Assembly (NCBI RefSeq): GCF_947169445.1
Contig: NZ_CAMVPU010000002.1
Coordinates: 62,001-126,000 of the forward strand
Source: an uncultured Butyrivibrio sp.
Lineage (GTDB): Bacteria; Bacillota; Clostridia; Lachnospirales; Lachnospiraceae
Length of the DNA: 64,000 nt
Reading direction: 5' to 3'
Position numbers and translations under genes: made by a program
Shown: positions 9,311-18,417 of the stretch, in pieces
Layout: each line of letters opens with the position of its first letter
Numbering within the stretch: the first letter of the stretch is position 1
The notes under the pieces: model-generated
Database searches by the model: none
The model's input: the letters and a program-made list of their open reading frames with translations, nothing else
Told to the model about the DNA's origin: nothing

Positions 9311-10621
9311 TTGACAGGAGTTTTGTTAACCCAGTATCAGGGGACAATCGTAGGACCGGTAGCTTGGATTTTAGGTAAAATCATGAATGGCATTTTTAAT
9401 GTTCTTAATGCCATTGGTATTGCTAATACTGGTCTTGCAATCATTATTTTTACAATTGTTATTTATTTATGTCTTCTTCCTTTGACTTACAAGCAGCAGA
9501 AGTTTTCTAAACTTCAGGCTAAGATGAGTCCTGAACTTAAGGCTATTCAGGATAAGTATAAAGGTAAGAAAGATAATGATTCAATGCTTGCAATGCAGGC
9601 TGAGACTAAAGAGCTTTATGCAAAATACGGTGTATCACAGACTGGTAGCTGTCTTCAGCTTATAATCCAGATGCCTATTCTTTTTGCTCTTTATCGTGTT
9701 ATTTATTCAATTCCTGCTTATGTAGGTATTGTAAGAAATGCTTTTTATCCGTTAGTAGAAGAACTCAGAAATACAAACGGTGCTGCGGAGTTTGTTCAGA
9801 ATTTGAAGAGTGCAGCTGCATACAGTAAGCAGTTTTCTAATGAACTTTTTACTTCAGGCAATGTTGATTATGTTGAGAATACTTATATTGATGTTCTTAA
9901 TAAGGCTTCAACAGCTGATTGGAACAGTCTTTCTGATAAGTTTAGTGGACTTTCTTCTTCTATTGAAAGTACACATACAGCACTTAATCATTTTAATTCA
10001 TTTCTTGGACTTAACATTGGTGATACACCAATGTATATGATTCAGACAGCTTTTTCTGACAAGAATTTCCTTTTATTCTTTGGCGGAATAATGGTTCCTG
10101 TTCTGGCTGCTTTTACTCAGTGGGTTAATACCAAACTGATGCCTCAGAGTTCTGATCCTAATGCCAAGATTGATCCTAATGATACTGCAGCTCAGATGCA
10201 GCAGTCCATGAAGACTATGAATATCATGATGCCTATCATGTCTGCATTTTTTACATTAAGTCTTCCTGCAGGTATGGGTATTTACTGGATTGCCGGTGCT
10301 GTTATCAGATCAATTCAGCAGATTGCTATTAACAGACATATTGATAAGACTGATATTGATGCTGAAATAGCTAAGAACACTGAGAAATACAAGAAAAAGA
10401 TGGAGAAGATGAAGTCATCTCCTCAGATGAATATGTATGCTAACATGACAACTAGAAATATCAGTTCTGTAGCTAAGAACACTACTGTTACTTCTGTTGA
10501 CGTTGATGAGAAGGTAGCTAATTCAAGAAAGGTTTACGAGAATAACAAGATTCGTAAAGATTCTCTTCTTGCAAAAGCTAATATGGTAAAAGATTTTAAT
10601 GAAAATATAAAGAAAGATTGA
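9311..10621 (+). CDS. yidC: Membrane protein insertase YidC/Oxa1
   Basis: YidC inserts proteins into the cytoplasmic membrane alone or with SecYEG. I choose the TTG at 9311, since AGAGGAGG lies 6 bases upstream; a GTG at 9287 overlapping yidD has no such site. The product is 436 residues. The 60KD_IMP core is visible: TM1 near GLAIIIFTIVIYLCLLPLTY, then a cytoplasmic hairpin rich in Lys (KQQKFSKLQAKMSPELK), followed by further TM segments around LQLIIQMPILFALYRVIY, FLLFFGGIMVPVLAAFTQW and MNIMMPIMSAFFTLSLPAG. There is a large extracellular loop between the second and third TM segments. The C-terminus is basic. Confidence 0.95.
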   Translation: MTGVLLTQYQGTIVGPVAWILGKIMNGIFNVLNAIGIANTGLAIIIFTIVIYLCLLPLTYKQQKFSKLQAKMSPELKAIQDKYKGKKDNDSMLAMQAETKELYAKYGVSQTGSCLQLIIQMPILFALYRVIYSIPAYVGIVRNAFYPLVEELRNTNGAAEFVQNLKSAAAYSKQFSNELFTSGNVDYVENTYIDVLNKASTADWNSLSDKFSGLSSSIESTHTALNHFNSFLGLNIGDTPMYMIQTAFSDKNFLLFFGGIMVPVLAAFTQWVNTKLMPQSSDPNAKIDPNDTAAQMQQSMKTMNIMMPIMSAFFTLSLPAGMGIYWIAGAVIRSIQQIAINRHIDKTDIDAEIAKNTEKYKKKMEKMKSSPQMNMYANMTTRNISSVAKNTTVTSVDVDEKVANSRKVYENNKIRKDSLLAKANMVKDFNENIKKD

Positions 10622-10634
10622 TGGGGAGGTTTCA

Positions 10635-11390
10635 ATGGACTTTATAGAATTCACAGCAAAAAACGTAGATGATGCTATTACAGAAGCTTGCGAAAAGCTC
10701 ATGGTTACAAGTGATAGATTAGATTATGAAGTAGTTTCTAATGGTTCCGCAGGATTTCTTGGAATAAATGCTAAGCCTGCTGTTATCAAGGCAAGAGTTA
10801 AAGAAGAGAAGGCTGAAGAAGTTAAGGAGAATAAGGAAGCAACTAAGACTCATGAAGTTAAGGTATCTGTAGAGAAGACTCCTGAAGTAAAAGAAAATAA
10901 AGCTGATAATAATGATAAAACTCCTGTAAACGGTGATGTTTTTGTCCAGAAGGCTAATGATTTTCTTAAAGATGTTTTTGGTGCTATGAATATGGAAGTT
11001 TCTATCAATACTAAGTTTAATTCAAATGATAATATTCTTGATGTTGAACTTAGTGGAGCAGAGATGGGTGTTCTTATTGGAAAAAGAGGTCAGACACTTG
11101 ATTCTCTTCAGTATCTTATTTCTCTTGTTGTTAATAAGGAATCTTCTGAGTATATTCATGTTAAGGTAGATACTGAGAACTATAGAGAAAGAAGAAAAGC
11201 TACTCTTGAGAATCTTGCTAAGAATATTTCTTACAAGGTTAGAAAGACCAGACAGTCTGTTGCTCTTGAGCCAATGAATCCTTACGAGAGAAGAATAATT
11301 CATTCAGCTCTTCAGAATGACAGATATGTTACAACTCATAGTGAAGGTGATGAACCTTTCAGAAGAGTTGTTGTAACACTGAAGAAATAA
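10635..11390 (+). CDS. jag: RNA-binding protein Jag/KhpB (Jag-N, KH, R3H)
   Basis: The 251-residue protein has the Jag N-terminal domain (1-52, with GSAGFLGINAKPA), a Lys/Glu-rich linker (about 53-100), a KH domain with the loop IGKRGQTLDSLQYL, and a C-terminal R3H domain (PMNPYERRIIHSALQ ending in RRVVVTLKK). In Firmicutes KhpB binds many RNAs and affects cell elongation and sporulation. It follows yidC by 13 bp and closes the operon before a strong terminator. Confidence 0.95.
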   Translation: MDFIEFTAKNVDDAITEACEKLMVTSDRLDYEVVSNGSAGFLGINAKPAVIKARVKEEKAEEVKENKEATKTHEVKVSVEKTPEVKENKADNNDKTPVNGDVFVQKANDFLKDVFGAMNMEVSINTKFNSNDNILDVELSGAEMGVLIGKRGQTLDSLQYLISLVVNKESSEYIHVKVDTENYRERRKATLENLAKNISYKVRKTRQSVALEPMNPYERRIIHSALQNDRYVTTHSEGDEPFRRVVVTLKK

Positions 11391-11462
11391 TTTTATGAAT
11401 CTGCAAAATCAAGTGCATTCTTGAAATATTTGTGATAGACTGCGCGTGATTTATTAAAATAA

Positions 11463-11522
11463 AAAACGAGGGGTGACCTCCTTTCAGCGTTGTTCAGTAC
11501 AGTCGGTCACTCCTTGTTTTTT
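11463..11522 (+). terminator. Terminator of the rpmH-jag operon
   Basis: A 16-bp stem pairs AAAACGAGGGGTGACC with GGTCACTCCTTGTTTT, with two G-U pairs, a loop of about 26 bases and a T-rich end. The rest of the 271-bp gap to mnmE (11523-11661) is AT-rich and shows no other clear element. Confidence 0.85.
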
Positions 11523-11661
11523 TATTATTCTTTAAAATAGATATAAAATGATTTGTTATGTTATATTTATTGTGTAGTTTGATGAATTTCATTCCTATAT
11601 TTGTGATAATATATTTGATTTAATAATTTCTTTTTAATCTAATAAAAAAAAGGAATATAAA

Positions 11662-13098
11662 ATGGGATCAGTTCTTAATAATTTTAATGGTGATACAATT
11701 TGTGCTATTGCTACAGCTATGTCTGATGCTGGTATTGGAATAATACGAGTAAGCGGGCCGGATGCTGTAAGTATTTGTGATAAGATTTATTGCTCCGCAA
11801 AGATGGAACATAATTTGAAGTCACATAAGCCGAATACTATTGCTTATGGCTTTGCCGTAGATGTTACAAAAGATAACGAAATAACGATAATCGATGAAAT
11901 CATGATTTCATTTATGAAGGCTCCTCACAGTTATACCAGAGAAGATGTTATAGAGATAAATTCTCATGGTGGTATGTTTGTGATGAATCAGATATTGCAG
12001 CTTCTTATAAGAGAGGGCTGCCGTTTAGCTGAGCCTGGTGAATTTACAAAGAGAGCTTTTTTAAATGGTCGAATAGATTTGACGAAAGCTGAAGCAATCA
12101 TGGATGTGATCAGTGCACAGAATAGTTTTGCACTTGAAGCATCTAGAAAACAGCTTCAGGGAAGAATTTATTCCAAGATAAAAGAACTTCGTGAGAAGAT
12201 AATTTATCAAATGGCTTATATTGAGTCAGCACTTGATGATCCTGAGAATTATGATCTGGACGGTTTTCCTGATGAATTAAAAAAAGTAATCGTTCCTATT
12301 ATTGAAGATATTCGTCACATGATTGATACTGCTGATGAAGGTAAAATTCGTAAAGATGGAATAAAAACTGTAATTGTTGGAAAACCAAATGCCGGAAAAT
12401 CTTCTCTTTTAAATACACTGATTGGAGATGAAAGAGCTATTGTAACTGATATTGCTGGTACTACCAGAGATATCATTGAAGAATCCGTACGACTTGGTGA
12501 TATTGTTTTGCATCTCATTGATACTGCCGGTATCAGAGATACTGATGACGTAATTGAGAAGATAGGTGTTGATAAAGCTAAGTCTATGGTTCAGGAAGCT
12601 GAACTTGTTCTTTATATTTTGGACTCGACTTCTGAAATTGATTCAGAGGATAAAGACATTATTGCATTATGTAAAGATAAGAAGACTATAATTCTTTTAA
12701 ATAAGGATGACTTAGATAGTAATAATAAAATAACAGAAGATATTGTTCGTATGCATTTTTCATCCTCTATAAATGATAAATTACCGGTTATAAGGACTTC
12801 AATGATCAAAGGAAACGGCATTGATGAATTGAAGCAGGCTGTGTATGATTTATTCCTAAATGGTGATATTGTTCCGAAGCAGGAATTATATATAACTAAT
12901 CTTAGACATAAAAATCTTTTGCAACAGTCATTAAAGAGTTTGGAACTTGTAATTGATAGTGTTGATAAAAATCTTTCGGAAGATTTTTTTACAGTTGATC
13001 TTAATGATGCCTATGCAAGTCTAGGCGAAATAATTGGTGAAGAAGTTGGAGATGATCTTGTTGAAGAGATTTTCTCAAAATTCTGTATGGGTAAATAA
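11662..13098 (+). CDS. mnmE: tRNA modification GTPase MnmE
   Basis: MnmE and MnmG together add an aminomethyl or carboxymethylaminomethyl group to U34 of several tRNAs. The 478-residue protein has the N-terminal formyl-folate-binding domain (DTICAIATAMSDAGIGIIRV), a helical domain, and the inserted G domain with P-loop GKPNAGKSSLLN, the G2/G3 motifs GTTRDI and DTAGI, and G4 LNKDD. The C-terminus is FCMGK, the C-x-G-K motif needed for activity. It has normal length and lies 3 bp before mnmG. Confidence 0.97.
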   Translation: MGSVLNNFNGDTICAIATAMSDAGIGIIRVSGPDAVSICDKIYCSAKMEHNLKSHKPNTIAYGFAVDVTKDNEITIIDEIMISFMKAPHSYTREDVIEINSHGGMFVMNQILQLLIREGCRLAEPGEFTKRAFLNGRIDLTKAEAIMDVISAQNSFALEASRKQLQGRIYSKIKELREKIIYQMAYIESALDDPENYDLDGFPDELKKVIVPIIEDIRHMIDTADEGKIRKDGIKTVIVGKPNAGKSSLLNTLIGDERAIVTDIAGTTRDIIEESVRLGDIVLHLIDTAGIRDTDDVIEKIGVDKAKSMVQEAELVLYILDSTSEIDSEDKDIIALCKDKKTIILLNKDDLDSNNKITEDIVRMHFSSSINDKLPVIRTSMIKGNGIDELKQAVYDLFLNGDIVPKQELYITNLRHKNLLQQSLKSLELVIDSVDKNLSEDFFTVDLNDAYASLGEIIGEEVGDDLVEEIFSKFCMGK

Positions 13099-13101
13099 TT
13101 T

Positions 13102-15030
13102 ATGATAGAGATAAAAGAAAAATATGATGTTGCTGTAATAGGTGCCGGTCATGCCGGATGTGAAGCTGCTCTTGCTTGTGCAAGACTTGGTCTTGAGACA
13201 ATTATTTTTACTATGAGTGCTGACAATATTGCATTCATGCCATGTAATCCTCACATTGGTGGATCTTCAAAGGGACATCTTGTAAGAGAAATAGATGCTC
13301 TTGGTGGTGAAATGGGAAAAGTTATTGATAAAACTTTTCTTCAGTCCAAGATGCTTAATACATCAAAGGGGCCTGCGGTTCATTCACTAAGATGTCAGGC
13401 AGATAAAATGGAGTACTCTAAGGAAATGAAAAGAGTACTGGAACATCAGGAACATTTGGTGATCAAACAGGCGGAAGTTTCTGAGATTCTTGTAGAAGAT
13501 TATAAAGTTGATAATCATGAACAGGAATATTTAAAAAAGGTAGTTGGAGTAAAGATTTTTTCCGGTATTGTTTATGAGGTTAAATCTGTAATTCTTTGTA
13601 CCGGTACATATTTAAAGAGTAGATGTCTAACAGGTGAAGCTATTACTTATTGTGGTCCTAATGGTCTGCAGCCATCTAATCTTTTATCTAAATCTTTAAC
13701 TGATATTGGAATAGAACTTAGAAGATTTAAAACTGGAACACCTGCTCGAATGGATGGTAATTCAATTGATTATTCAAAAATGTCTGAACAGTTTGGAGAT
13801 TCTCCTGTTATTCCTTTTTCTTTTGATACAGATTCGGATAGTGTTCAGAGACCTCAGGTTTCATGCTGGTTGACATATACTAATGATAAAACACATGAAA
13901 TTATACGAAATAACATTGATAGATCACCTATTTATGCTGGCATTATAGAAGGTGTAGGTCCTAGATATTGTCCTTCTATTGAAGATAAAGTTGTTAAGTT
14001 TCCTGATCATGAAAGACATCAGGTTTTTGTTGAACCAGAAGGAACTTATACTAATGAAATGTATATTGATGGAATGTCTTCTTCACTGCCCGAAGATGTT
14101 CAGATTGCAATGTATAGGACTGTTCCCGGTCTTGAAAACTGTAAGATAGTTAAAAGTGCTTATGCTATTGAGTATGATTGTCTTTGTCCGGGACAGCTTA
14201 TGCCTTCATTAGAGATTAAACATATACATGGTCTTTTCAGTGCCGGTCAGTTTAATGGAAGTAGTGGTTATGAAGAGGCAGCTGCTCAGGGTTTATATGC
14301 AGGTATTAATTCTGCTATGCAGATTCTTGGAAAACCCTATTTATCTATTGATAGATCTGAAGGTTATATTGGAGTTTTGGTTGATGATCTTGTTACAAAA
14401 GAAAATCTTGAACCCTATAGAATGATGACTTCAAGAGCTGAATACAGGTTGCTGCTTAGACAGGATAATGCTGATATTAGACTTAGAGCAAAAGGACATG
14501 AAGTTGGTCTTATTGATAATGAAAGATATGATCGTCTTGTTAAAAAAATAGAATTGATTACTAAAGAAGTTGAGAGACTTAAGTCTAATACAGTTGGTGC
14601 TAATTCTGAAATTCAAAAATTTATGGAGGCTAATGGCAGTTCTCCATTAAAGACTGCTACCTCTTTAGCGGAACTTATTTGTAGACCTGAGTTTTCATAT
14701 GAAACTATAGCTCCTATAGATAAAGACAGACCTTCGCTTCCTTCAGATGTAATAGAACAGGTTGAGATAACTATTCGTTATGAAGGATATATCAGTAGAC
14801 AGGAAAGACAGGTGGAACAGTTTAAAAAACTTGAGAAAAAAATTATTCCTGCTGATATAGATTATACAGATGTTTCTAGTTTACGACTTGAGGCCAGGCA
14901 GAAGCTTGAAAAGTTCAGACCTACGAATATAGGTCAGGCATCAAGAATTGGTGGAGTTAATCCTGCTGATATTTCTGTACTACTAATTTATTTGGATTCT
15001 TTTTATAAAGGACAAAACAATGAGAACTAA
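13102..15030 (+). CDS. mnmG: tRNA uridine 5-carboxymethylaminomethyl synthesis enzyme MnmG (GidA)
   Basis: FAD-dependent partner of MnmE. The 642-residue product shows the dinucleotide-binding GAGHAGCEAALACARLG near residue 14, the signature PCNPHIGGSSKGHLVREIDA, LRRFKTGTPARM, and QFNGSSGYEEAAAQGLYAG. The C-terminal helical domain ends with ASRIGGVNPADISVLLIYL. Length is normal. The next gene, rsmG, starts 11 bases before its stop, a compact arrangement. Confidence 0.97.
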   Translation: MIEIKEKYDVAVIGAGHAGCEAALACARLGLETIIFTMSADNIAFMPCNPHIGGSSKGHLVREIDALGGEMGKVIDKTFLQSKMLNTSKGPAVHSLRCQADKMEYSKEMKRVLEHQEHLVIKQAEVSEILVEDYKVDNHEQEYLKKVVGVKIFSGIVYEVKSVILCTGTYLKSRCLTGEAITYCGPNGLQPSNLLSKSLTDIGIELRRFKTGTPARMDGNSIDYSKMSEQFGDSPVIPFSFDTDSDSVQRPQVSCWLTYTNDKTHEIIRNNIDRSPIYAGIIEGVGPRYCPSIEDKVVKFPDHERHQVFVEPEGTYTNEMYIDGMSSSLPEDVQIAMYRTVPGLENCKIVKSAYAIEYDCLCPGQLMPSLEIKHIHGLFSAGQFNGSSGYEEAAAQGLYAGINSAMQILGKPYLSIDRSEGYIGVLVDDLVTKENLEPYRMMTSRAEYRLLLRQDNADIRLRAKGHEVGLIDNERYDRLVKKIELITKEVERLKSNTVGANSEIQKFMEANGSSPLKTATSLAELICRPEFSYETIAPIDKDRPSLPSDVIEQVEITIRYEGYISRQERQVEQFKKLEKKIIPADIDYTDVSSLRLEARQKLEKFRPTNIGQASRIGGVNPADISVLLIYLDSFYKGQNNEN

Positions 15031-15757
15031 GTATTCAAAAATGATTGATGATTTTGAGTTATTAGGTGTTAATATTTCTGATCAGCAGCTTATGCAATTT
15101 GATAAGTATTATGAACTGCTTATTAAATGGAATAGTGTTATGAACTTAACTGCTATTACTGAATTTGATGATGTATGTAAGCTTCATTTTGTTGACAGTG
15201 TATCTTCTTGCCAATATTTTGATTTTTCTAAATCTGATTATTCAGTTATAGATATAGGAACAGGTGCTGGTTTTCCTGGTATTCCTCTTAAAATAATGTA
15301 TCCGGATCTTCATGTTACATTGTTTGATTCTCTTAATAAGAGATTGATTTTTTTAAATGAAGTAATAGAAGAATTGAATCTTAATGAAAAAGGTTCAATA
15401 GTAACCTTGCATGGAAGAGCAGAAGACTTTGCTTCAAAAAAAGAAGATTCTCTCAGGGAAACATTTGATATTGTTGTTTCCAGAGCAGTAGCTAATATGT
15501 CTACTCTATGTGAATATTGTTTACCTTATGTAAAAGTTGGTGGTCAGTTTATTGCTTATAAAAGTGAAAAAGCTGCTGAGGAATTAAAAAATGCAAAAGG
15601 TGCTATTCATCTTCTTGGTGGAAAACTTGATAATGCATTTGAATTTACACTTCCTAATTCTAGTGTGAATAGAACTATATGTATTGTAGATAAGATAGAA
15701 CCCACTTCAAAAAAGTATCCTCGCAAAGCTGGTGTTCCTTCTAAGAATCCTTTGTAA
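15020..15757 (+). CDS. rsmG: 16S rRNA (guanine527-N7)-methyltransferase RsmG
   Basis: SAM-dependent methyltransferase acting on G527 of 16S rRNA. The 245-residue protein has the SAM-binding motif VIDIGTGAGFPGIPLKI, the segment NLTAITEFDDVCKLHFVDS, and VVSRAVANMSTLCEYCLPYV. It overlaps mnmG and ends before the parS cluster. Loss of RsmG in other bacteria gives low-level streptomycin resistance; this copy is intact. Confidence 0.95.
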   Translation: MRTKYSKMIDDFELLGVNISDQQLMQFDKYYELLIKWNSVMNLTAITEFDDVCKLHFVDSVSSCQYFDFSKSDYSVIDIGTGAGFPGIPLKIMYPDLHVTLFDSLNKRLIFLNEVIEELNLNEKGSIVTLHGRAEDFASKKEDSLRETFDIVVSRAVANMSTLCEYCLPYVKVGGQFIAYKSEKAAEELKNAKGAIHLLGGKLDNAFEFTLPNSSVNRTICIVDKIEPTSKKYPRKAGVPSKNPL

Positions 15758-15792
15758 TATATGTTGTGGTTATTAAAATATTATTAATTGAA

Positions 15793-15808
15793 TGTTTCAT
15801 GTGAAACA
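15793..15808. promoter_or_regulatory. parS site 1
   Basis: TGTTTCATGTGAAACA, a 16-bp near-palindrome matching the ParB site consensus TGTTTCACGTGAAACA except for one central base. It lies 231 bp before parA. Confidence 0.88.
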
Positions 15809-15830
15809 TTCAATTCCAACATCTAAAAAT

Positions 15831-15846
15831 TGTTTCACATGAAACA
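15831..15846. promoter_or_regulatory. parS site 2 (inverse orientation)
   Basis: TGTTTCACATGAAACA, the exact reverse complement of site 1. It begins 38 bp after site 1 starts. Confidence 0.88.
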
Positions 15847-15867
15847 TTGTAATACTAAATATAGTAT

Positions 15868-15883
15868 TGTTTCATGTGAAACA
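15868..15883. promoter_or_regulatory. parS site 3
   Basis: TGTTTCATGTGAAACA, identical to site 1 and 37 bp downstream of site 2. Between sites 2 and 3 a short inverted repeat AATACTA/TAGTATT makes the whole stretch a larger imperfect palindrome. A much weaker match, TGTTACACATGAAATA, lies between parA and parB at 16812-16827. Confidence 0.88.
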
Positions 15884-16038
15884 TTATATTTTAAACATAA
15901 TTGTATAATAATGACAGAAAATACTAAGTACTATATATAGAAAAACTAATAAAAAATTCAACACAAATTCAAAAACCTGGTAATAATATAAAGAAAGTGT
16001 GATAAAATCATATTAGTGTTTTTGAATGTGGAGGAAAA

Positions 16039-16803
16039 ATGGGAAGAATAATAGCAATAGCAAATCAAAAGGGAGGAGTCGGTAAAACAACGACTTCTAT
16101 TAATTTGTCTGCAGCATTGGCTGAAAAAGGGAAAAAGGTATTGGTTATAGATACTGATCCTCAAGGAAATACTACAAGTGGACTCGGCCTTGATAAGAAT
16201 GAATTAGAAAATACTGTATATGAACTTATGATAGGTGAGTGTGATACAGAAGAAACTATTCAAAAAAATGTCTTTGATAGATTAGATATTATTCCATCAA
16301 ATGTAAATCTTGCAGCTGTGGAAATAGAACTAATTGATGCTGAGCAGAAAGAGTACATATTGAAGAATGCAATTGATAAAGTAAAGAAAAAATATGACTT
16401 TATCATAATAGATTGTCCTCCATCACTTAGTATGTTAACAGTAAATGCAATGACAACAGCCAATACTGTTTTAGTTCCAATTCAGTGTGAGTATTATGCA
16501 CTTGAAGGATTAAGCCAGCTTGTTCATACAGTTAATCTAGTAAAAGATAGACTTAATCCTGATCTTGAAATGGAGGGAGTAGTATTTACAATGTTCGATT
16601 CCAGAACAAATCTTTCCCTTCAGGTAGTAGAGAATGTTAAAGAGCATATTCAGGAAAATGTTTATAAGACAATTATTCCTAGAAATATAAGACTTGCTGA
16701 AGCACCAAGTTATGGACTTCCCATAAATATATATGAACCAAGGTCAGCCGGAGCAGAGGCTTATAGATTATTAGCTGATGAAGTTATAGCTAGAAAATTC
16801 TAA
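16039..16803 (+). CDS. parA: Chromosome partitioning ATPase ParA (Soj)
   Basis: A 254-residue Walker-type ATPase that acts with ParB-parS to segregate new origins and, in Bacillus, modulates DnaA. The deviant Walker A KGGVGKTTTSINL is at residues 11-23 and the Walker A' VLVIDTDPQGN follows at about 34-44. Walker B is FIIIDCPPSLSMLTVNAM. A GTGGAGG site precedes the ATG. It lies next to parB and directly after the parS cluster, so it is the chromosomal system. Confidence 0.96.
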   Translation: MGRIIAIANQKGGVGKTTTSINLSAALAEKGKKVLVIDTDPQGNTTSGLGLDKNELENTVYELMIGECDTEETIQKNVFDRLDIIPSNVNLAAVEIELIDAEQKEYILKNAIDKVKKKYDFIIIDCPPSLSMLTVNAMTTANTVLVPIQCEYYALEGLSQLVHTVNLVKDRLNPDLEMEGVVFTMFDSRTNLSLQVVENVKEHIQENVYKTIIPRNIRLAEAPSYGLPINIYEPRSAGAEAYRLLADEVIARKF

Positions 16804-16839
16804 AATAAAAATGTTACACATGAAATAGTTGGAGGAGAA

Positions 16840-17739
16840 ATGGCAGTAAAGAGTACAAAGAGAGGACTTGGAAAGGGACTGGATTCAATAATCCCTGCAA
16901 AAGCAAGTTCTGTAAAAGAAACAAAGATAGAAGAAAAACATATTGAAGGCCAGGTTGAGATTGTAAATATCACCAAAGTAGAACCTAATAGAAATCAGCC
17001 TAGAAAAACCTTTGATGAAGATAAACTTATTGAGTTGGCAGATTCTATCAAACAGGTAGGAATTATAAATCCTCTTATCGTAAAAGACAGAGGTGATCAT
17101 TTTGAAATTATTGGTGGTGAGCGTAGATGGAGAGCTGCCAAGAAAGCAGGCCTTAAAGAAGTTCCCGTAATAATAAAAGATCTCAATGAACAGGAAATTG
17201 CAGAAGTAGCGCTTATAGATAATATTCAGCGTGAAGATATCAATCCTATTGAAGAAGCATTAGCTTATAAAAAGCTTATTGATGAGTTTGGATATACACA
17301 GGATGTTGTAGCAGATAAGGTATCAAAGAGCAGAGTAACAATTACAAACTCTTTGAGACTATTAAAACTTTGTGATAAGGTAAGACAGATGGTTATTGAT
17401 GGCCAGTTATCAACCGGTCATGCCAGAGCACTGATTCCTGTTGAAAATATGGATGAGCAGTATGAACTTGCTCAGAAAGTTTTTGATGAAAAGCTTAGTG
17501 TAAGAGAAACAGAGAAGCTGGTCAAAAATTTAGGAAAGACAACTCCTAAGAAAAACAAAGCTAAAAATCAGGAAAGTATTGATGCCATTTATGGCAGCCT
17601 TTCTGAAAAATGTAAGCAGGCCCTAGGAACTAAAGTCGAGATATCATCTAAGGGAGATGGTGTTGGATCCATACAAATAGAATTCTACAATAATGATGAT
17701 CTTGAAAAGATAATCGGAAGAATTTGTAGAGAAGACTAA
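16840..17739 (+). CDS. parB: Chromosome partitioning protein ParB (Spo0J)
   Basis: A CTP-dependent DNA clamp that loads at parS and spreads. The 299-residue protein has the N-terminal RGLGKGLDSIIP box that usually contacts ParA, the CTPase motifs GGERRWRAAKKAGLKEVPVI and NIQREDINPIEEALAY, the helix-turn-helix for parS (TQDVVADKVSKSRVTITNSL), and a C-terminal dimerisation domain. It follows parA by 36 bp with GGAGGAG before the start. Confidence 0.96.
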   Translation: MAVKSTKRGLGKGLDSIIPAKASSVKETKIEEKHIEGQVEIVNITKVEPNRNQPRKTFDEDKLIELADSIKQVGIINPLIVKDRGDHFEIIGGERRWRAAKKAGLKEVPVIIKDLNEQEIAEVALIDNIQREDINPIEEALAYKKLIDEFGYTQDVVADKVSKSRVTITNSLRLLKLCDKVRQMVIDGQLSTGHARALIPVENMDEQYELAQKVFDEKLSVRETEKLVKNLGKTTPKKNKAKNQESIDAIYGSLSEKCKQALGTKVEISSKGDGVGSIQIEFYNNDDLEKIIGRICRED

Positions 17740-17812
17740 TTATTCAAGGACATATCTTTAAAAGATAATTCATAATAGAATTAAAACAAATTTCTAAGTT
17801 GGGGATGAGAAA

Positions 17813-18334
17813 ATGAATAGTGGTATTTTCAGTGCAATAGGAATGTCGGGACTTGATCCTGCAATACTGTTTATAATTATGCTTGTTCTTTTGATAATAG
17901 CTTTTGTATTTATTATCATCCAGGCAAATAAATTAAGTAAGCTTCAGAAAAAATATGATAAGTTTATGCGGGGAAAAGAAGCGGAATCACTTGAAGATGA
18001 AATTGTAGGTCTATTTCATGACAATCGTCTGATCAGAACAGAGAATGAGAAAAACAGAAAAGATATTATTGAAATCAACAAGAAGCTGAATAATACTTTT
18101 CAGAAAGTTGGATTGGAAAAATATGATGCATTTAACCAGAGTGGAGGCAGACTTAGCTTTGCACTTTGTATGTTAGATGAATTCGATAATGGATTTCTTT
18201 TAAATTCTGTTCACAACTCAGACGGAATGAATTATTCTTATGCTAAAGAGATAAATGGTGGAGTAGCAGATCTTGAATTAAGTAAGGATGAAAAGAGAGC
18301 ACTCGAAAAGGCATTAAACAGTCTTAATAGATAA
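17813..18334 (+). CDS. DUF4446 family membrane protein
   Basis: A 173-residue protein of unknown function that is often found beside parB in clostridia. It has one N-terminal TM segment (LFIIMLVLLIIAFVFIIIQA, about 19-38), a coiled-coil-like basic stretch, and the conserved globular part around VGLEKYDAFNQSGGRLSFAL and DEFDNGFLLNSVH. The family assignment rests on this core. Position between parB and serS hints at a link to chromosome or envelope processes, but nothing shows a function. Confidence 0.8.
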   Translation: MNSGIFSAIGMSGLDPAILFIIMLVLLIIAFVFIIIQANKLSKLQKKYDKFMRGKEAESLEDEIVGLFHDNRLIRTENEKNRKDIIEINKKLNNTFQKVGLEKYDAFNQSGGRLSFALCMLDEFDNGFLLNSVHNSDGMNYSYAKEINGGVADLELSKDEKRALEKALNSLNR

Positions 18335-18417
18335 TAACAAACGTTATTTAATTATTAGTCAGAAACAGACATCTAAAAGATGTCGAAAAAAATATTTATT
18401 ACTTGGAGGAGATCAAA

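Noticed and set aside
18335..18417. T-box leader before serS
   Set aside because: The gap is too short and holds no specifier stem, T-box sequence or terminator.
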